A DNA stretch of 64,000 nt from Juglans regia (taxonomy: Eukaryota; Streptophyta; Magnoliopsida; Fagales; Juglandaceae), in assembly GCF_001411555.2 (NCBI RefSeq), contig NC_049914.1, positions 13,532,798 to 13,596,797 on the forward strand. Reading direction: 5' to 3'. Below are positions 34,136-45,855 of the stretch, one piece after another. How positions within the stretch are numbered: the stretch's first letter is position 1; every line of letters starts with the position of its first letter. The notes beneath the pieces were generated by a model. The model did no database searches, had not been told where the DNA came from, and was given only the letters and a program-made list of their open reading frames with translations. A program made the position numbers and the translations under genes.

Positions 34136-35680
34136 GCATAGGAAAAATATTTACATCACTTATTATTTATACATATTCAACACATTTAGTATATTAAATT
34201 TAAAAAAAGAAAATTAAATATATAATATATAAATAATATAGACTGATGCATAACTGCATATATGCAGCAGCTCTGAAAATGTCATGTTTGCGCACAAAAT
34301 AAAGGACGTGGAACTCATTTCTTAAAACGCGTGTTATATGCATGCAGTTCCACGTTTCGCGTGTACACCGTACATGCATGTACGTACGCGGTTAGGTTAT
34401 AATTTGAAAGTCTTTGTGCATGCATGGATGAGTTGGCAAAATAAGGTCCATTTCAAATTTTCACCGTGCTCCCAAATTTCTAAGTTGAATAAAAAATTTT
34501 AATGAGTGGCTGATAGAAGAAACTGAAGCCTTTTTTGCGCAATGCATCTTTTCTAATTTGTAGGGTAGGAAGAGTAATTTTTTCGTAGCTATATAATATA
34601 TTATATATAGTACCTAGGTTAAGCTTAGAAATATTTTAATTATAAAAAAATTTTTTAAAAAAAAATTTATAAATTAACATAATTTAATATTATATATAAG
34701 ATCATACAATTATTTTTATTATAAATTAGATATAATATATCACATAAAATTAAATTAAATTATAATTTTATTCTATGAGATCTCTTTATGAATATAACAA
34801 ACACTATTAATCTAAATAGTTTGGTTTATTTCTAGCTCGTCAAATCACATTTTCGATAAATGTTGTACCCATATGTTTAGGATGAAAGCATGCATATATA
34901 GACCTTTGATTTAGCAAAAAACAATGAGTAAAAAAAATTAAATTGACAAAATCAAAGCATGCATTTAGTATTTAATTCGGATAAAATAGAAATGATCATT
35001 ATTATTTTGACTGATCTGATCAAAATTAATTATAATGATCCGCGAAACCGATTTGAACTTGAATATATTTTATTGAGTAGCTGAGAAAAAAATTGAAGCG
35101 TTTATTTTGTGCAATGAATGTTTTTAGGGTCACAAGAGTTCATTTTCTTGTACTTGGCTATATGCGGCATACAGCGGTAGGCTCAGTTTTTTTGGTTTAT
35201 TTCTGGCACGTCAAAAATCACTTTCCAAAGAAACGATTTACTATTAATCTAAATTTACAGTACTTCGCCATTGTATGTTTATTTTATTTAAAAAAAAATA
35301 AATTGATAAAATAAAACGTATGTAATTCATAATAAATTCATACTCTCCGTTCCAAATTATAAAATAATTAGAAAAAATTATTATCTTGAGAGATCTGGTA
35401 CTACAATTAATTAATTTCTGTTCATCCTTGCAGATTTTTTTCCTTCGCTAGTACTCCTTTTGACCTTGCATCAAATTTCTCTCTTTGCAAATGTTATGGA
35501 CTACGATTAATTTCTTCCTTTTGTTGTTCGTTAATGTCGGCCCGTCGTCGCCTGTGTTTGAGAAAGTGGCAGAGCCCCATGGAAACGAGGGAGCAGTAGA
35601 CCCTAAAGCCACACGAGAAATAAATAAAGAGTAATGTTAGAGAGAAGCTATTATAGCAGTGTACATTTTGCACTTACTGT
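34136..35680. other. Intergenic, AT-rich
   Basis: No gene seen. There are A/T-rich stretches and some near repeats (e.g. gctgaagccttttttgcgcaatg at 34520 and gaagcgtttattttgtgcaatg at 35095, which look like two old copies of one short repeat). Confidence 0.5.
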
Positions 35681-36440
35681 CACTACAAGGTTCAACGATT
35701 TTGCCAGCGATACATAATCGCTGGAAAAACACAACAACTCGCTGGGGTATATATATTCCAGCGATTTTTTAATCGCTGGAACTTCGCCGGTATTAACGCA
35801 CCACTTTAGATCTACTGCAACGGATATCAAAACTCGCTGCCATATATTAATATCCCGGCGATTTTTTTTTCGCTGCTGATCACAAATTAATCGCCGCTAA
35901 TTCAAAATAGGATTCTGCCATTAAACGCTGCGATAGATTATTAGCAGCGTTTACTACGCGCCGCTATAAATGACAAATATCGCTGCCAAATATATTTGCC
36001 ATCCACTCCACAAAATCGTCGCAATAGGAAAATCGCCGTATTTTTTCATAATGCAGCGATTAATTATCGCTGCTAGATCAATATATCGGCGATTTATATA
36101 TCGCCGCCATATTATTCATAGTATATAGCAGCGAATACTATATCGCTGCTATATACTATTATACGGCGATGTTTCACTCGCTGCGAATTGGTTTTCAAAC
36201 AGGTAATTATATGGCGGCGATATATTAAATCGCCGCCATATAATTAAAGGCAGCGAGTTTCCAAGATCGCCGTAATATACGTTCTGCTACATAAAGGTAT
36301 TTGCGGTGAATATTTAGTCGCCGGTATTGAAATTTAGTAGCGATTTGTACATCGCTGGTTTAGGTGAATTTAAGCGTACAATGGGGTGGTCTATAGCGGC
36401 GAGTAAAAATTCGCCGCAAGATGCACTTAATTCGCCGCTA
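35681..36440. repeat. Left subterminal repeat region of the CACTA element
   Basis: Dozens of 6-8 bp words related to aatcgctgg, tcgccgc, gcagcga and gcggcgat occur in direct and inverted order, roughly every 20 bp. Such arrays are the transposase-binding regions of CACTA elements. The inversions would let single-stranded DNA or RNA fold heavily. Confidence 0.8.
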
Positions 36441-36835
36441 AACCTCAATTCGTGTTTAATTTTCCTGGGCTTTATTTTCTTTCTAAGCCTGGTTTTTAGT
36501 TGTTCCTAAATGCACCATTCATAATCCAAACTCATTCATTCAAGTTGCTAATCAATTTAACATGCAAAATAAACACATAATCTTCATTTCCAAGCCCATC
36601 AATAAAATCCAAACTCATATATATTACAATGGGGTGGTGTATTAATGTATTCTCATATACAAACTGAGCTTTTATCCTTAATAATAAATAAGCATCACAA
36701 TCAGCCCGTTACATGGGCACCAGACACAGCACAACAGAAGACATTAGGAAACCTGGCCAAGGTCATAGCTCAAAGATATCCACCATAACTCCACCCATAC
36801 AACCCAATATGGCCAACTTTAGCAAGCCCTCGTTT

Positions 36836-36944
36836 AAATGTGGGGCGCGGCTCCAGTCAGCTCATCATCAGCATAAATCTGGCCAGCCTTGTATTTTAAA
36901 GAGCCTTCATTAAGCCCACGTCGAGCAGTTCCTCTATTGTCCAT
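36836..36944 (-). other. Short coding-like frame near the CACTA left end
   Basis: Minus strand from ATG at 36944: MDNRGTARRGLNEGSLKYKA, then GQIYADDELTGAAPHI and a stop. It reads like a genuine protein end and may be the last exon of a CACTA gene read leftward. I do not recognise it. Confidence 0.3.
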
Positions 36945-37515
36945 CTGTACAAATGGTAAGAATATATAAAAAATCATGAGCATTACGCCTATAAATTTTT
37001 CAAAATAAGTAGTATGATGTTGGATAAGACCTGCTCGAGAAGCAAGTAGAAGATAGCTTTTATCAATATGTTCGACAAAATGAGTGGAGTATCCACTATC
37101 CACTATCCACTCCAGACTTATGTTTGACACCTCAAAACATGTGGAGGATCAGGATTCCAGACTTGACAAAAAAAGGGGCTGGATTGGAATATTTTTTTTA
37201 TAAGTGGGTTAGATTTACAATATCTAAGCAACACATCCAGTTTTGGACAGGGAAAGAAACCAGGAACAAAAATAAGATCCTATATATCTATATATATATA
37301 GATATATAAAGTCTTTTATATATATATATATGCTTTTGCCTTGATCTGCATATATATCTATATATCTATATATCTATATATATAGATATAATCACTCTCA
37401 TTTCATTGTTACCCTGATCCTCTCCCTCCTTCTCCTTTCCAGCTTTCTCGTCCTTCAAATTCTTCCCTATATTTTAAACAACTTGAGTTTGATATCTCAT
37501 TCTTGATTGAGAGAT

Positions 37516-38451
37516 ATGGGGGAAGAAGCTAAACAGGTGATATTTTTGTATTTTTCAAGTGTTTCTAATTCATTCCCATGCGTTTTGACTATTTTCGGGC
37601 TGCATTTAATTTGTCCTAATATTGGTTGATTGTTTGTTATTTGTATATGGTAGGAACAAGCTAAGGCAGAGGCTCAGCCATAGGAGAAGAAGATCAGAAA
37701 ACAGAGGAGAAGAAGGATCAAGAGAAGCCCTAGGAGAAGGAAGAGCCAAAATCACCATCTAAATTTTTTGTCTTGTACGTGGACTTGCATTGTGTTGGAT
37801 GTGCCAAGAAGATTGAGACTTTATAATGGGAATTAGAGGTTCCTCTCTCTCTCTCTCTCTCTTTCTCCACCCCCCCCCAAATTTTATTTGTATATTTAAT
37901 CCTGTTTATGGATGGTATCAGGAGTGGAGGGGGTTGAGGTAGACATGGCTAAAAAGAAATAAGTGACCATAAAGGGAATAGTGGAGCCTCAAGCTGTGTG
38001 CATGAAAATCATGAAACTCCCAAAAAGAAGAACCAAAGTCCTATCCCCATTGCCAGCATCTGAGGGTGAACCCATCCCAGAAGTTGGAGCTTCCCAGGTC
38101 TAATGCAGTATCTTTACTTAGAACTGAAGAAAGAAGTTAAAAGAAAAAAACAAATAAAGTTCTCACTTTTTTGCCAATATTCTTAACTCGCATGCATGTA
38201 TGTGGTTTTGTGCTCTAGGTTTCTGGATTAATAACAGTGGAACTCATTGTTATTAAAATACTGTGAGGCCTGTGCTGAACAACTTAAGAGGAAGATACTC
38301 AAAATGAGAGGTACTATATATATACGTCATTGATCATGAGGAGGGTATGAAGAGAATGATGTACTATTACGAGCCAGTCTATGTGATGGAACGAATCCCA
38401 CCCCCTCAGCTCTTCATCGATGAGAATCCCAATGCATGTTGCATTTCATAA
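37516..38451 (+). pseudogene. HIPP (heavy-metal-associated isoprenylated protein) pseudogene
   Basis: Five exons with GT-AG borders: 37516-37536, 37654-37838, 37922-38097, 38219-38310, and about 38326-38451. The start is MGEEAKQ, followed by a Lys/Glu/Pro-rich linker. The first HMA domain (FFVLYVDLHCVGCAKKIET) keeps the metal-binding CxxC (CVGC). Then come VTIKGIVEPQAVCMKIM, a linker (LSPLPASEGEPIPEVGASQ), and a broken second HMA (CEACAEQLKRKILKMRG after a frameshift). The end is MMYYYEPVYVMERIPPPQLF to NACCIS, with a CaaX farnesylation box. Stops lie in exons 2 and 3. HIPPs bind metals at membranes. This copy sits inside the CACTA element with its introns retained, so it was captured as DNA. 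Confidence 0.85.
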
Positions 38452-38577
38452 TTAATTAGTAGTGTTATCATCATTATGTTCATTTTTATTATAATATAAA
38501 AATATGCTGTGAGCCTGTGATCATATATATGATCATGTAAAGTGTTCGACATGAGCAGCAGCTAGCAGCACTAGTAC

Positions 38578-38602
38578 CAGTACTACTACTACTACTACTA
38601 CT
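38578..38602. repeat. (TAC)n microsatellite
   Basis: About eight TAC/ACT units inside the CACTA element, downstream of the HIPP pseudogene. Confidence 0.8.
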
Positions 38603-38741
38603 CGTGATGAGAGTTTTAGGGAAGTTCGGGGTAGTACTGTATGCATGTGAGGTCTCAAATCAATGTAATTAGATGCAAAATGATTAATAATATATATCAT
38701 TCTGTATATCTTTATATGATATTATAGATCATACCTGCTAG

Positions 38742-38777
<36 letters not shown>

Positions 38778-38789
38778 CTGATATTGACC

Positions 38790-38990
38790 ATGCATTCAAT
38801 CAATCTGATAATTAAACCTAATATCTGCACATATATTGCTTTGGTAAATGCATTTGCTAGGGAAGGACTTTGTGAGAAAGTGGAAGAGATATTTGAGCAG
38901 CTACAAGAGTCTGGGCACGAGCCAGATGTGTATGCTCAATTAGAAAACCATGTCTTAGCCACTAAAAGTAAATTTCTCTTGAAGTAAAAT
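38790..38990 (+). pseudogene. PPR-protein fragment captured by the CACTA element
   Basis: NICTYIALVNAFAREGLCEK, then VEEIFEQLQESGHEPDVYA, is one complete 35-residue pentatricopeptide repeat plus the start of the next. It then runs into unrelated text (QLENHVLATK). PPR proteins bind organelle RNA. One repeat alone has no function. An (AT)n tract (38742-38774) lies just before it. Confidence 0.8.
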
Positions 38991-39494
38991 AGATTTTTAA
39001 TTAGGAATTTAACTCAATTAAATTAAGAATATTAATTAGTCCTTAAACAGGTAATATTGTGCGGTAGTTGAAGGAAAAGATACATGTGCAGACACATACT
39101 TAAGCCTAAAAGTTCAAGTATATAGATTAAACCTGATCATGTATCAACCCTTTTACTTTAAAATTGTGCAACTCAACACTCACATATGTACCATAACAAG
39201 GTCAATAGACCTGGAAAGAAAAACAACTTAAAGGCATCGAAACTCTATGGAAAATCTATTAATTCATTCGCTCTTTATTATATGATAGAGAAGGCCGAAG
39301 GAAACTTTTAGAACTGAGCATTACAACAAAAATCCAAAAATTGACTGAAAAAACTAACAAGCACAACATCAATCAACAAAATGACATATTCATCACGTCG
39401 ATTCAACAAAAGCAGTAGTTTTCCAGCCCAACTTTCTGCATCCGATGCTAAGCATGCAGAACACAATAATATATCACTACAAGAAAGGAAGTAG

Positions 39495-39900
39495 AACCCA
39501 ACATACCTCATCAAATTCCATCTGAAAGGGTTGATAGTGCCCTGCTGCAGCAATGCCTCCAATCTTTCTTGCCAGAAAATCTGAAAGTCCAGCTCCTATG
39601 TTGTTGCTAAATAAAGAGCGGTAGTATACTTCATAGGCTCAACTGATCCATTCCCTACGACCTCCTCACATTTTCTTCCAAATGAGTTGGATGTTTGGGA
39701 AGCAGAAGGGAGAAAATCATCATCAGACGATAATTTAATCCATTACTTGTTGTGTATAGAAACCAAAGTACATATTAATACCTGCATGGTGTTCAGCTCT
39801 AGCAACCATCCCCTTTGAAGCTTTTGACATAACAAGGAAAGCCACTGCTACACATGACAACTGAAGTTTAATGAGAAACTTCATGATTATTTGTCAATCA
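39495..39900 (-). pseudogene. Unidentified captured exons (signal-peptide-like start)
   Basis: Minus strand. MKFLIKLQLSCVAVAFLVMS, then KASKGMVARAEHHA, ends at a GT donor (about 39785) and looks like a secretory leader. Further pieces at 39620-39730 (DDDFLPSASQTSNSFGRKCE, then VVGNGSVEPMKYTTALY) and at 39515-39600 (GAGLSDFLARKIGGIAAAGH, then YQPFQMEFDE before a GT donor) read as coding. They may be exons of one host gene or remains of CACTA genes. Not recognised. Confidence 0.35.
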
Positions 39901-40384
39901 GTTGCCCAATGGCACCCCCTTCCTCTTAAAAATGAAAAATAGTAGAATATGCATTAATGTGAGAAATATTAAAGGGAAATTGCAACGCCTTACAAATTAC
40001 ATAGTAACACTCCTACTTAGCAAACCATAACAAATTGTACATAAAATTATAGATTACCATGATTGCGTTTCCAATCAACTTTATTATAATCCAATAATTC
40101 TCTATATACCCAAACCATAGGATCAATACACCACAATGTGGTCCAACCCTCAAAGCCTTTTAAGCTATACAGATTCCATTATGTTATTACACAAATGGTC
40201 AGCTCAATGAGAGAGAGAGAGAGAGAGAGATCAGTGCAAAAGTAGTCATATTTACTAGAATTTCCAAAGCGACAAAGCTAGTTAAACTACATACATAATT
40301 GTAGAATCCCAATGTCATTTTACACGGGAAAAAAATAAAACACAAGTTGTAAGTAAACTTTTACAGAGCAGGGAAAAGGTGTCG

Positions 40385-40483
40385 GAACTTACTCTCTCTC
40401 TCTAGCCTTATGCTTCTCTTCCAAAACAAGTAATTCCTTCTCCTTCATCTCAAGGAAGCTTCTCAGAATGTCAGCCTTCTGTG
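40385..40483 (-). pseudogene. Coiled-coil exon, unidentified
   Basis: After an acceptor (CACAG) the minus strand reads KADILRSFLEMKEKELLVLE, then EKHKARERE, a charged heptad-like helix. It lies downstream of the transposase-associated exon and may belong to the same transcript or to a captured gene. Confidence 0.35.
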
Positions 40484-40641
40484 ATTCAAATATATATAAA
40501 AAAAAAAGGAATTATGTATAAAACTATCAATGAATTATTCATCGGGTTCGGAAAACAAAGTTGCTAGAAATATATTTAACACTTCACTTGTACAAGTACA
40601 TTTTATGGTGGATAACTCCAAATGATCCAAATGATACTAAC

Positions 40642-40944
40642 CTCATTCTGTATATCTTGGGGTTGATATCATCATCAATATCTTCATCACTCACGTTCCA
40701 TGTTGTTTCCTCCTCCCCATGAAATATCCACTGCGTGTAATTTGGGTTGATCCCTTTCATAAACAAATGAGTTTCCACCTCAAATATAGGCAGCCACAGA
40801 TTGTTAAGGCATGCACGACATGGACACCGGATGCGATCCCTTCCACTTGCATGGTTTCGTGCTTGTGCGAGGAAATATTTAACGCCTTCGGCGTATGCAG
40901 ATGATACAAGCCTATCGGGATCATTCATCCAACTTTTGTCCATC
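40642..40944 (-). pseudogene. CACTA transposase (TNP2-type) first exon, Transpos_assoc domain
   Basis: ATG at 40944: MDKSWMNDPDRLVSSAYAEG, then VKYFLAQARNHA, RIRCPCRACLNNLWL, VETHLFMKGINPNYTQWIFH. The order MDKSWM - (CPC..C.N) - HL...G....Y..W..HGE is that of the transposase-associated domain that heads plant CACTA TNP2 transposases. Cys and His residues that may bind zinc are kept. A donor (GAG/GTTAGT) ends the exon at 40642. The main Transposase_21 domain was not found to the left, so the gene is incomplete. Confidence 0.85.
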
Positions 40945-40999
40945 TGAAGCACGATATGGGAGGGGAAGAAAGTTAGTTAAGCATGGCAACCTCTACAAC

Positions 41000-43900
41000 T
41001 AAGTTCGATGAAAAACTCACCATAGTGCGCATTCACGTTTAGAAGAATGAATAAGAAGTTGTTTGAAGAAGAGAATTGGAGGCACCTAGTTCACTCCATA
41101 AAAAGCATAGTAGAAGGTGGTTGAGACACTAGTCTTTTAGAGCGTGGCACTAATGGGAGTAACCTTCACGTGGAATTCAGGAAACTCATCATGTCAGACT
41201 GTGAAGGATGTTATAGAGGTTGCCAGCTTATTTAAAGAGCATATATGTGTGGCACTGTTTTGGTATTGCATACCAAAGGTTAGTGTAATATAGTTTATTT
41301 AAAGAGCATATGTACTTGGGCAATGCCTATTTACTTGTATTATTAAAAAAAATTTACACTTCTTGAATCAGAAGCTCACGCTTTATTATGTTGTTGAAAA
41401 TTTCCATTTCATTCTTTGAGGTGGGTGAGTTCGGATTTATGTTTTCATCTATGGAAATTACAATTCCAATCGGTTGAGTATCTGAATGTTCGTTTGTGAG
41501 GCCATCACACTGACCAATTTTTTTAATTTGGTCGGCAGAACCTGCTTATCTACCTTATATATGATAATACTGTTTTAGGCAACTCCTTATAATACTTGTC
41601 CAATATATATAATCTAAGAAAATACATTGTTTAATCCAAGGATTAAAATATAGATGCATTAAGCAGTACTTAACTGAATTGAGTTTCTGACTTGGTAATA
41701 ATTGTTTTTTGGTTTGCATGCAGAATGACTTTTGATTGACATCTTTTGCATGGTCTTGCTTAAGGGAAAGCCCTTGAGTACTTTGTTGTTGTTTTATATC
41801 TATGAGCTGTGTTATTAAGTTAAGTAAATTTATATAAATCATAGCACTGACGACTCTAACTCAAATTCAAATTAATTAATTAGCCATACAAGGAAAAATA
41901 CCTTTACCGGCAAACAACATCACCCAAAGTACAAAGAACAAACAGCATGTGAAATTGTGAAAGTAGTATATGGTTTATGATTAGATGGATTATCTAATAA
42001 TAAACCATATATATTAACCAATCAAAGCTATGTCTAGCATATATAATAACACTCACAGCAAAACATCCATCTATATTTTGAGAATTCATGAAATGAAAGG
42101 AAGAAGGAATTACGGACGTGTATGGGTATTCGTTACCTTCAATCCTCAATACAAATTGTTTCAGCTCACCCCTGGGTGAAATGGCTCACCAATAACTGAG
42201 AGTCGGGCTCAACCAAGTGCTTTTCAATCAAAATGACAGCACATCCGTCCTACAATCTGCACCCAAAAATGCAACATAAAGTGTCAGATTAAATCTTAAT
42301 ATAAGAGCCTAACACAAACGAAATCACAAAACAAAAGGAAAATATACAAATAAAAGCAAACAAATATAGGAGTAATGATTTTAATCACAAGCTACAATGC
42401 ATAAACCAACGCTCTAATTTCAACTAGAAAGCACGTTCCTTACATCATGTCAACTTAGGGAAAATCAACTAACAAGCACAACATCAAACCCTAACGTCTA
42501 TCCATACTTAGCACTAAGCCAAACTTTAAAAGTCCTTATTCCAAGCATACTACACAAATAACTAGAGCATACATTCTTTATTGCATGTTTGCTGTCCAAT
42601 AAAGGCCGTCGGGTTTTGTACATGAAAGATAAATGGATGGAAGCAACAATTGGGTTGAGTTCCCCTAAGCAAACAAACAATAGTTTTTTATCACATATTA
42701 TATTTAATAATAATAATTTAAAGGTATTTTCTTAATTACAAAAAGCACATACATATTTGGTGAGAGGAGTGAGAAATGAATATATAGTGTTTGGCTAAGT
42801 TACTATACGAAAAAAAATTTAGTGAGTTACTGAAATTAGTTCTATTTAAATTTATCCCCACATGCTTAATTCAATGTGGGGTAGTTTTAAATGTCTTGTT
42901 AGCTAAATTTAGTTGAAGTTAGATTTTATCCAAACCAATGAGGATGTTCTAATTAAGTGGCCAGTAGTAGTCCAGGTTGAATGACATGACTACACCTTAC
43001 CAAATATAAGATTCAACTTTATTTTTGGAATTCAATGAAAAAAAGAAAGTTGCTATGTTGACACTATCGGTAGATTCGGTACTGCAAAGTCTAAAGCTGG
43101 AATTTATATGCTCAACAGAAGACATTTATAATTGCATTTTTATGACTGTACGCGTTTGGTCAGCACAATATTATAAATGGAAATTAAATAGTATGACGAG
43201 ACCTTTTTGTTACGTACTCTATTAGGCAACAGAAATATACACATGATCAAGATATCCAGCAGCAGATCAGGGTCCCAAAATTAGCAGCATCACACAGAGT
43301 ACACACACCAAAACCAACTAGCAACACCTATATATTTCACAAGCACCTAGCTAATCGAGTACATGATACATATCAAGATCTTTTATTGTTTTTATCTAAA
43401 TTTGAAGATCGGGAAAGAAATAGATATACAATTTATCTTACGTGTCTATCTTTTCCCTCTTCTACACCAAAAATCAAGGAAACCAGAAATTGCCATATCC
43501 ATTTCCCAACATCGATCAATCATTACCTCCTAATGATTGGTTGTAGGGGAGAAAAAGGAAGCCAAAAAAATAAATGATAATACTGAATAAATTATAATTA
43601 AAATATGGGGGCCATATAAACATGAAAATATCCTTAAATTAATCTGCTCTCTTACCAATTGAGCATAGGACCAATGTCCATATATATATAAAGTCTATAT
43701 ATATATATATATATGAATATAGACTCTATAATTGAGTGAGCTGATATGAACCCAACATATATGGGGGGGTCTACCAAGCCTATATAATGAGATGAACTAC
43801 ACAAAAAAGCTTGAAGATGTAATCATGATTTAATATTTCATGAATAACATGACTAACTAGTCTTATAAGTCGGTGACAAAGTTAGGGAATCACATCCAAA

Positions 43901-45600
43901 TGATTATTAATTGGATCACCCTATGTACCAAGAGAGAGGGGAGAGAGAACTCTTTGGAGTACTGAAGATGTCCAGCAAAATGATGCTGGATTGGACACAG
44001 TAACGCTAGTTGTACGTGGGTCCCAAGTATATAGTGGTTCGGATGGTGGCTGTTACGTGGAAGGAATCTAGTGGCTCTTTGTCTCTATATATATGTTACT
44101 GAAAATGGGACAAATACCAGTCCAAACTGACAAGGTTTTCGTCCATGATCATGATGTCAAGAACCAAAAATCAGTCTATTAAGTAATATCTAAACAGAAT
44201 ATGGGTAGAACCAAATATTAATATATATATATATATATATATTAATTCATGAATTGAATATTTGTTTTTCATTAGTACTAATTAATTAGGAGGATGATTT
44301 CCAATCATTTAGAGGGTTAATTACTGAATTTTTTAATTAATCATGTACATGTGTATTACACAAGTACTCATCATGTGAAGTTAGATGGAGTAGAATATTA
44401 ACGTGAAAACAGAATCCATATATTCAATAGTGATTATATTTCATGCATTTCGATCATTTAATCCATATATACCAGCACCATATATGTTGCAAGATAATCC
44501 CCAATATTATCCCTTAGTATATCATGAATCTCAAAAGAAATTTGCGATAATTGAGGGAAAACAGAAAATAAATTAACTCGAAACGATATGAAAGTAATTC
44601 GGGGGAAAATATTGAATTATGAGCTTTCTACACAAAGAAATGAGAGGGCTGTGGACTAACAATCATCATGCATGTAAGAGATCATGCATAAACAATGGGG
44701 CTAACATGAAAACAAACAGTAATAATAAGAAAAAAAATACTCCAATAGCATGATCATATTGGAATGATACATAATTGCTCAATTAATATTTCAGAATGGA
44801 CTTGATTAATATTTAGGGAGTACTATATAATTGATACATATACCCAAATGGAAGAAAAAATCTGTTGTGGTGATATTTCTCTCCAAAAAAGAAGTCATTG
44901 TAAGCAACTTATCAAACTCTCGACAAGATAATGTATTTCTAATTTTAAGAAAAATCTGATTGCTTCAGTCATGAAAAAGAGCGAGCTTCTTAGTTATACC
45001 AAAAGAACTAGTCAAAGTTATAATTGGAGTTCCAAGGTCAAAGTGTCTCATTATGTTTTCTAACTTGATTCAAACTGAAGTTTGAATCCAATATTTCCAA
45101 ACCACCACAATAGCATGCACTTTGTAACAAAAGTGAGAGAAGATCAGACTCAATACTCGTTCATCATGATCAGCTAATTAAAAAGCTAAAATAAGCTGGA
45201 CAAAAAAATTAAATTAATTATTTCTAATAATTTTCACCGGCTGCGTTTTCATTTCCAGATTTTGTGGTTCTCTCACTTTGTTAACAGTACGTACAGTCGA
45301 CGCTAATAAAACATTACAGATCAGATATGAAGGGACGAAAGACACTTAGATTACACGTTTGAAGCCACTAAGGGAGAAGCAGACAAGAAAAATCTCTTTT
45401 AATTGTGCTCTTGGTTATTGAGCAGTAGGCAGTAAAGCTCCCGAAAAACATATATATTATTAATTTCAGCATCATGTTTCCAAAACATCAAATATATCCA
45501 ATCCATTAATCTTCCAAAGCCATTATACTTTGGAAAACAGAATTAGGAGTTTGTACCCCCCGTTAAAAAAAGTGCCCCTTCATCATCATATAGTTCAGTA
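41000..45600. other. CACTA interior, no gene recognised
   Basis: AT-rich, with short simple repeats (43680-43735 palindromic AT text; 44220-44242 AT run). Frames are short and uncharacteristic. A segment at 44978-45056 recurs at 45660-45736. Confidence 0.5.
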
Positions 45601-45620
45601 CTCAGTATCAAACTTTTTTA

Positions 45621-45655
45621 CACTAGAAGAAAAAAGGGTTAATCCAGCGCAATGA
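45621..45655 (+). other. Second CACTA terminus inside the large element
   Basis: cactagaagaaaaaagggtt followed by .atccagcgc is nearly identical to the reverse complement of the right end at 48317 (cactacaagaaaaaagggtt, then ttaccagcg). It marks a left-type end in the interior, either of a nested relative (45621-48317) or from an internal rearrangement. Confidence 0.7.
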
Positions 45656-45813
45656 TAATGTGAGCAAGATTCTTAGATTGGCCCAAAAGAACTAATCAAA
45701 GTTATAATAAAAAATCCTAGTTAAAGTGTCTCATTATCTGATAAAACTTAATTAAGGCTGACAAATGAGATAGGTCTGATTAATTTAGAAATAATTAGAT
45801 ATATCTCAAATGC

Positions 45814-45837
45814 TTTTTTTTTGATAAGTAACTGAAC
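45814..45837 (-). mobile_element. Extremely 5'-truncated SINE tail with 16-bp target duplication
   Basis: The 16-bp word gatatatctcaaatgc occurs at 45798-45813 and 45838-45853. Between the copies are 24 bp which on the minus strand read gttcagttacttatc plus nine A. A short 3' remnant ending in poly(A), flanked by a long perfect target duplication, is the signature of an aborted non-LTR insertion. Confidence 0.8.
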
Positions 45838-45855
45838 GATATATCTCAAATGCTA

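Noticed and set aside
37020..37130. Minus-strand WIVDSGYSTHF, similar to a copia protease active site
   Set aside because: It is a single short match with no neighbouring gag, integrase or RT text. It is followed in frame by unrelated sequence, so chance is likely.
43640..43680. tRNA-like D-arm text (reverse strand gctcaattggtaagagagcag)
   Set aside because: Only one arm is present. No acceptor stem, anticodon loop or T-arm could be placed around it.
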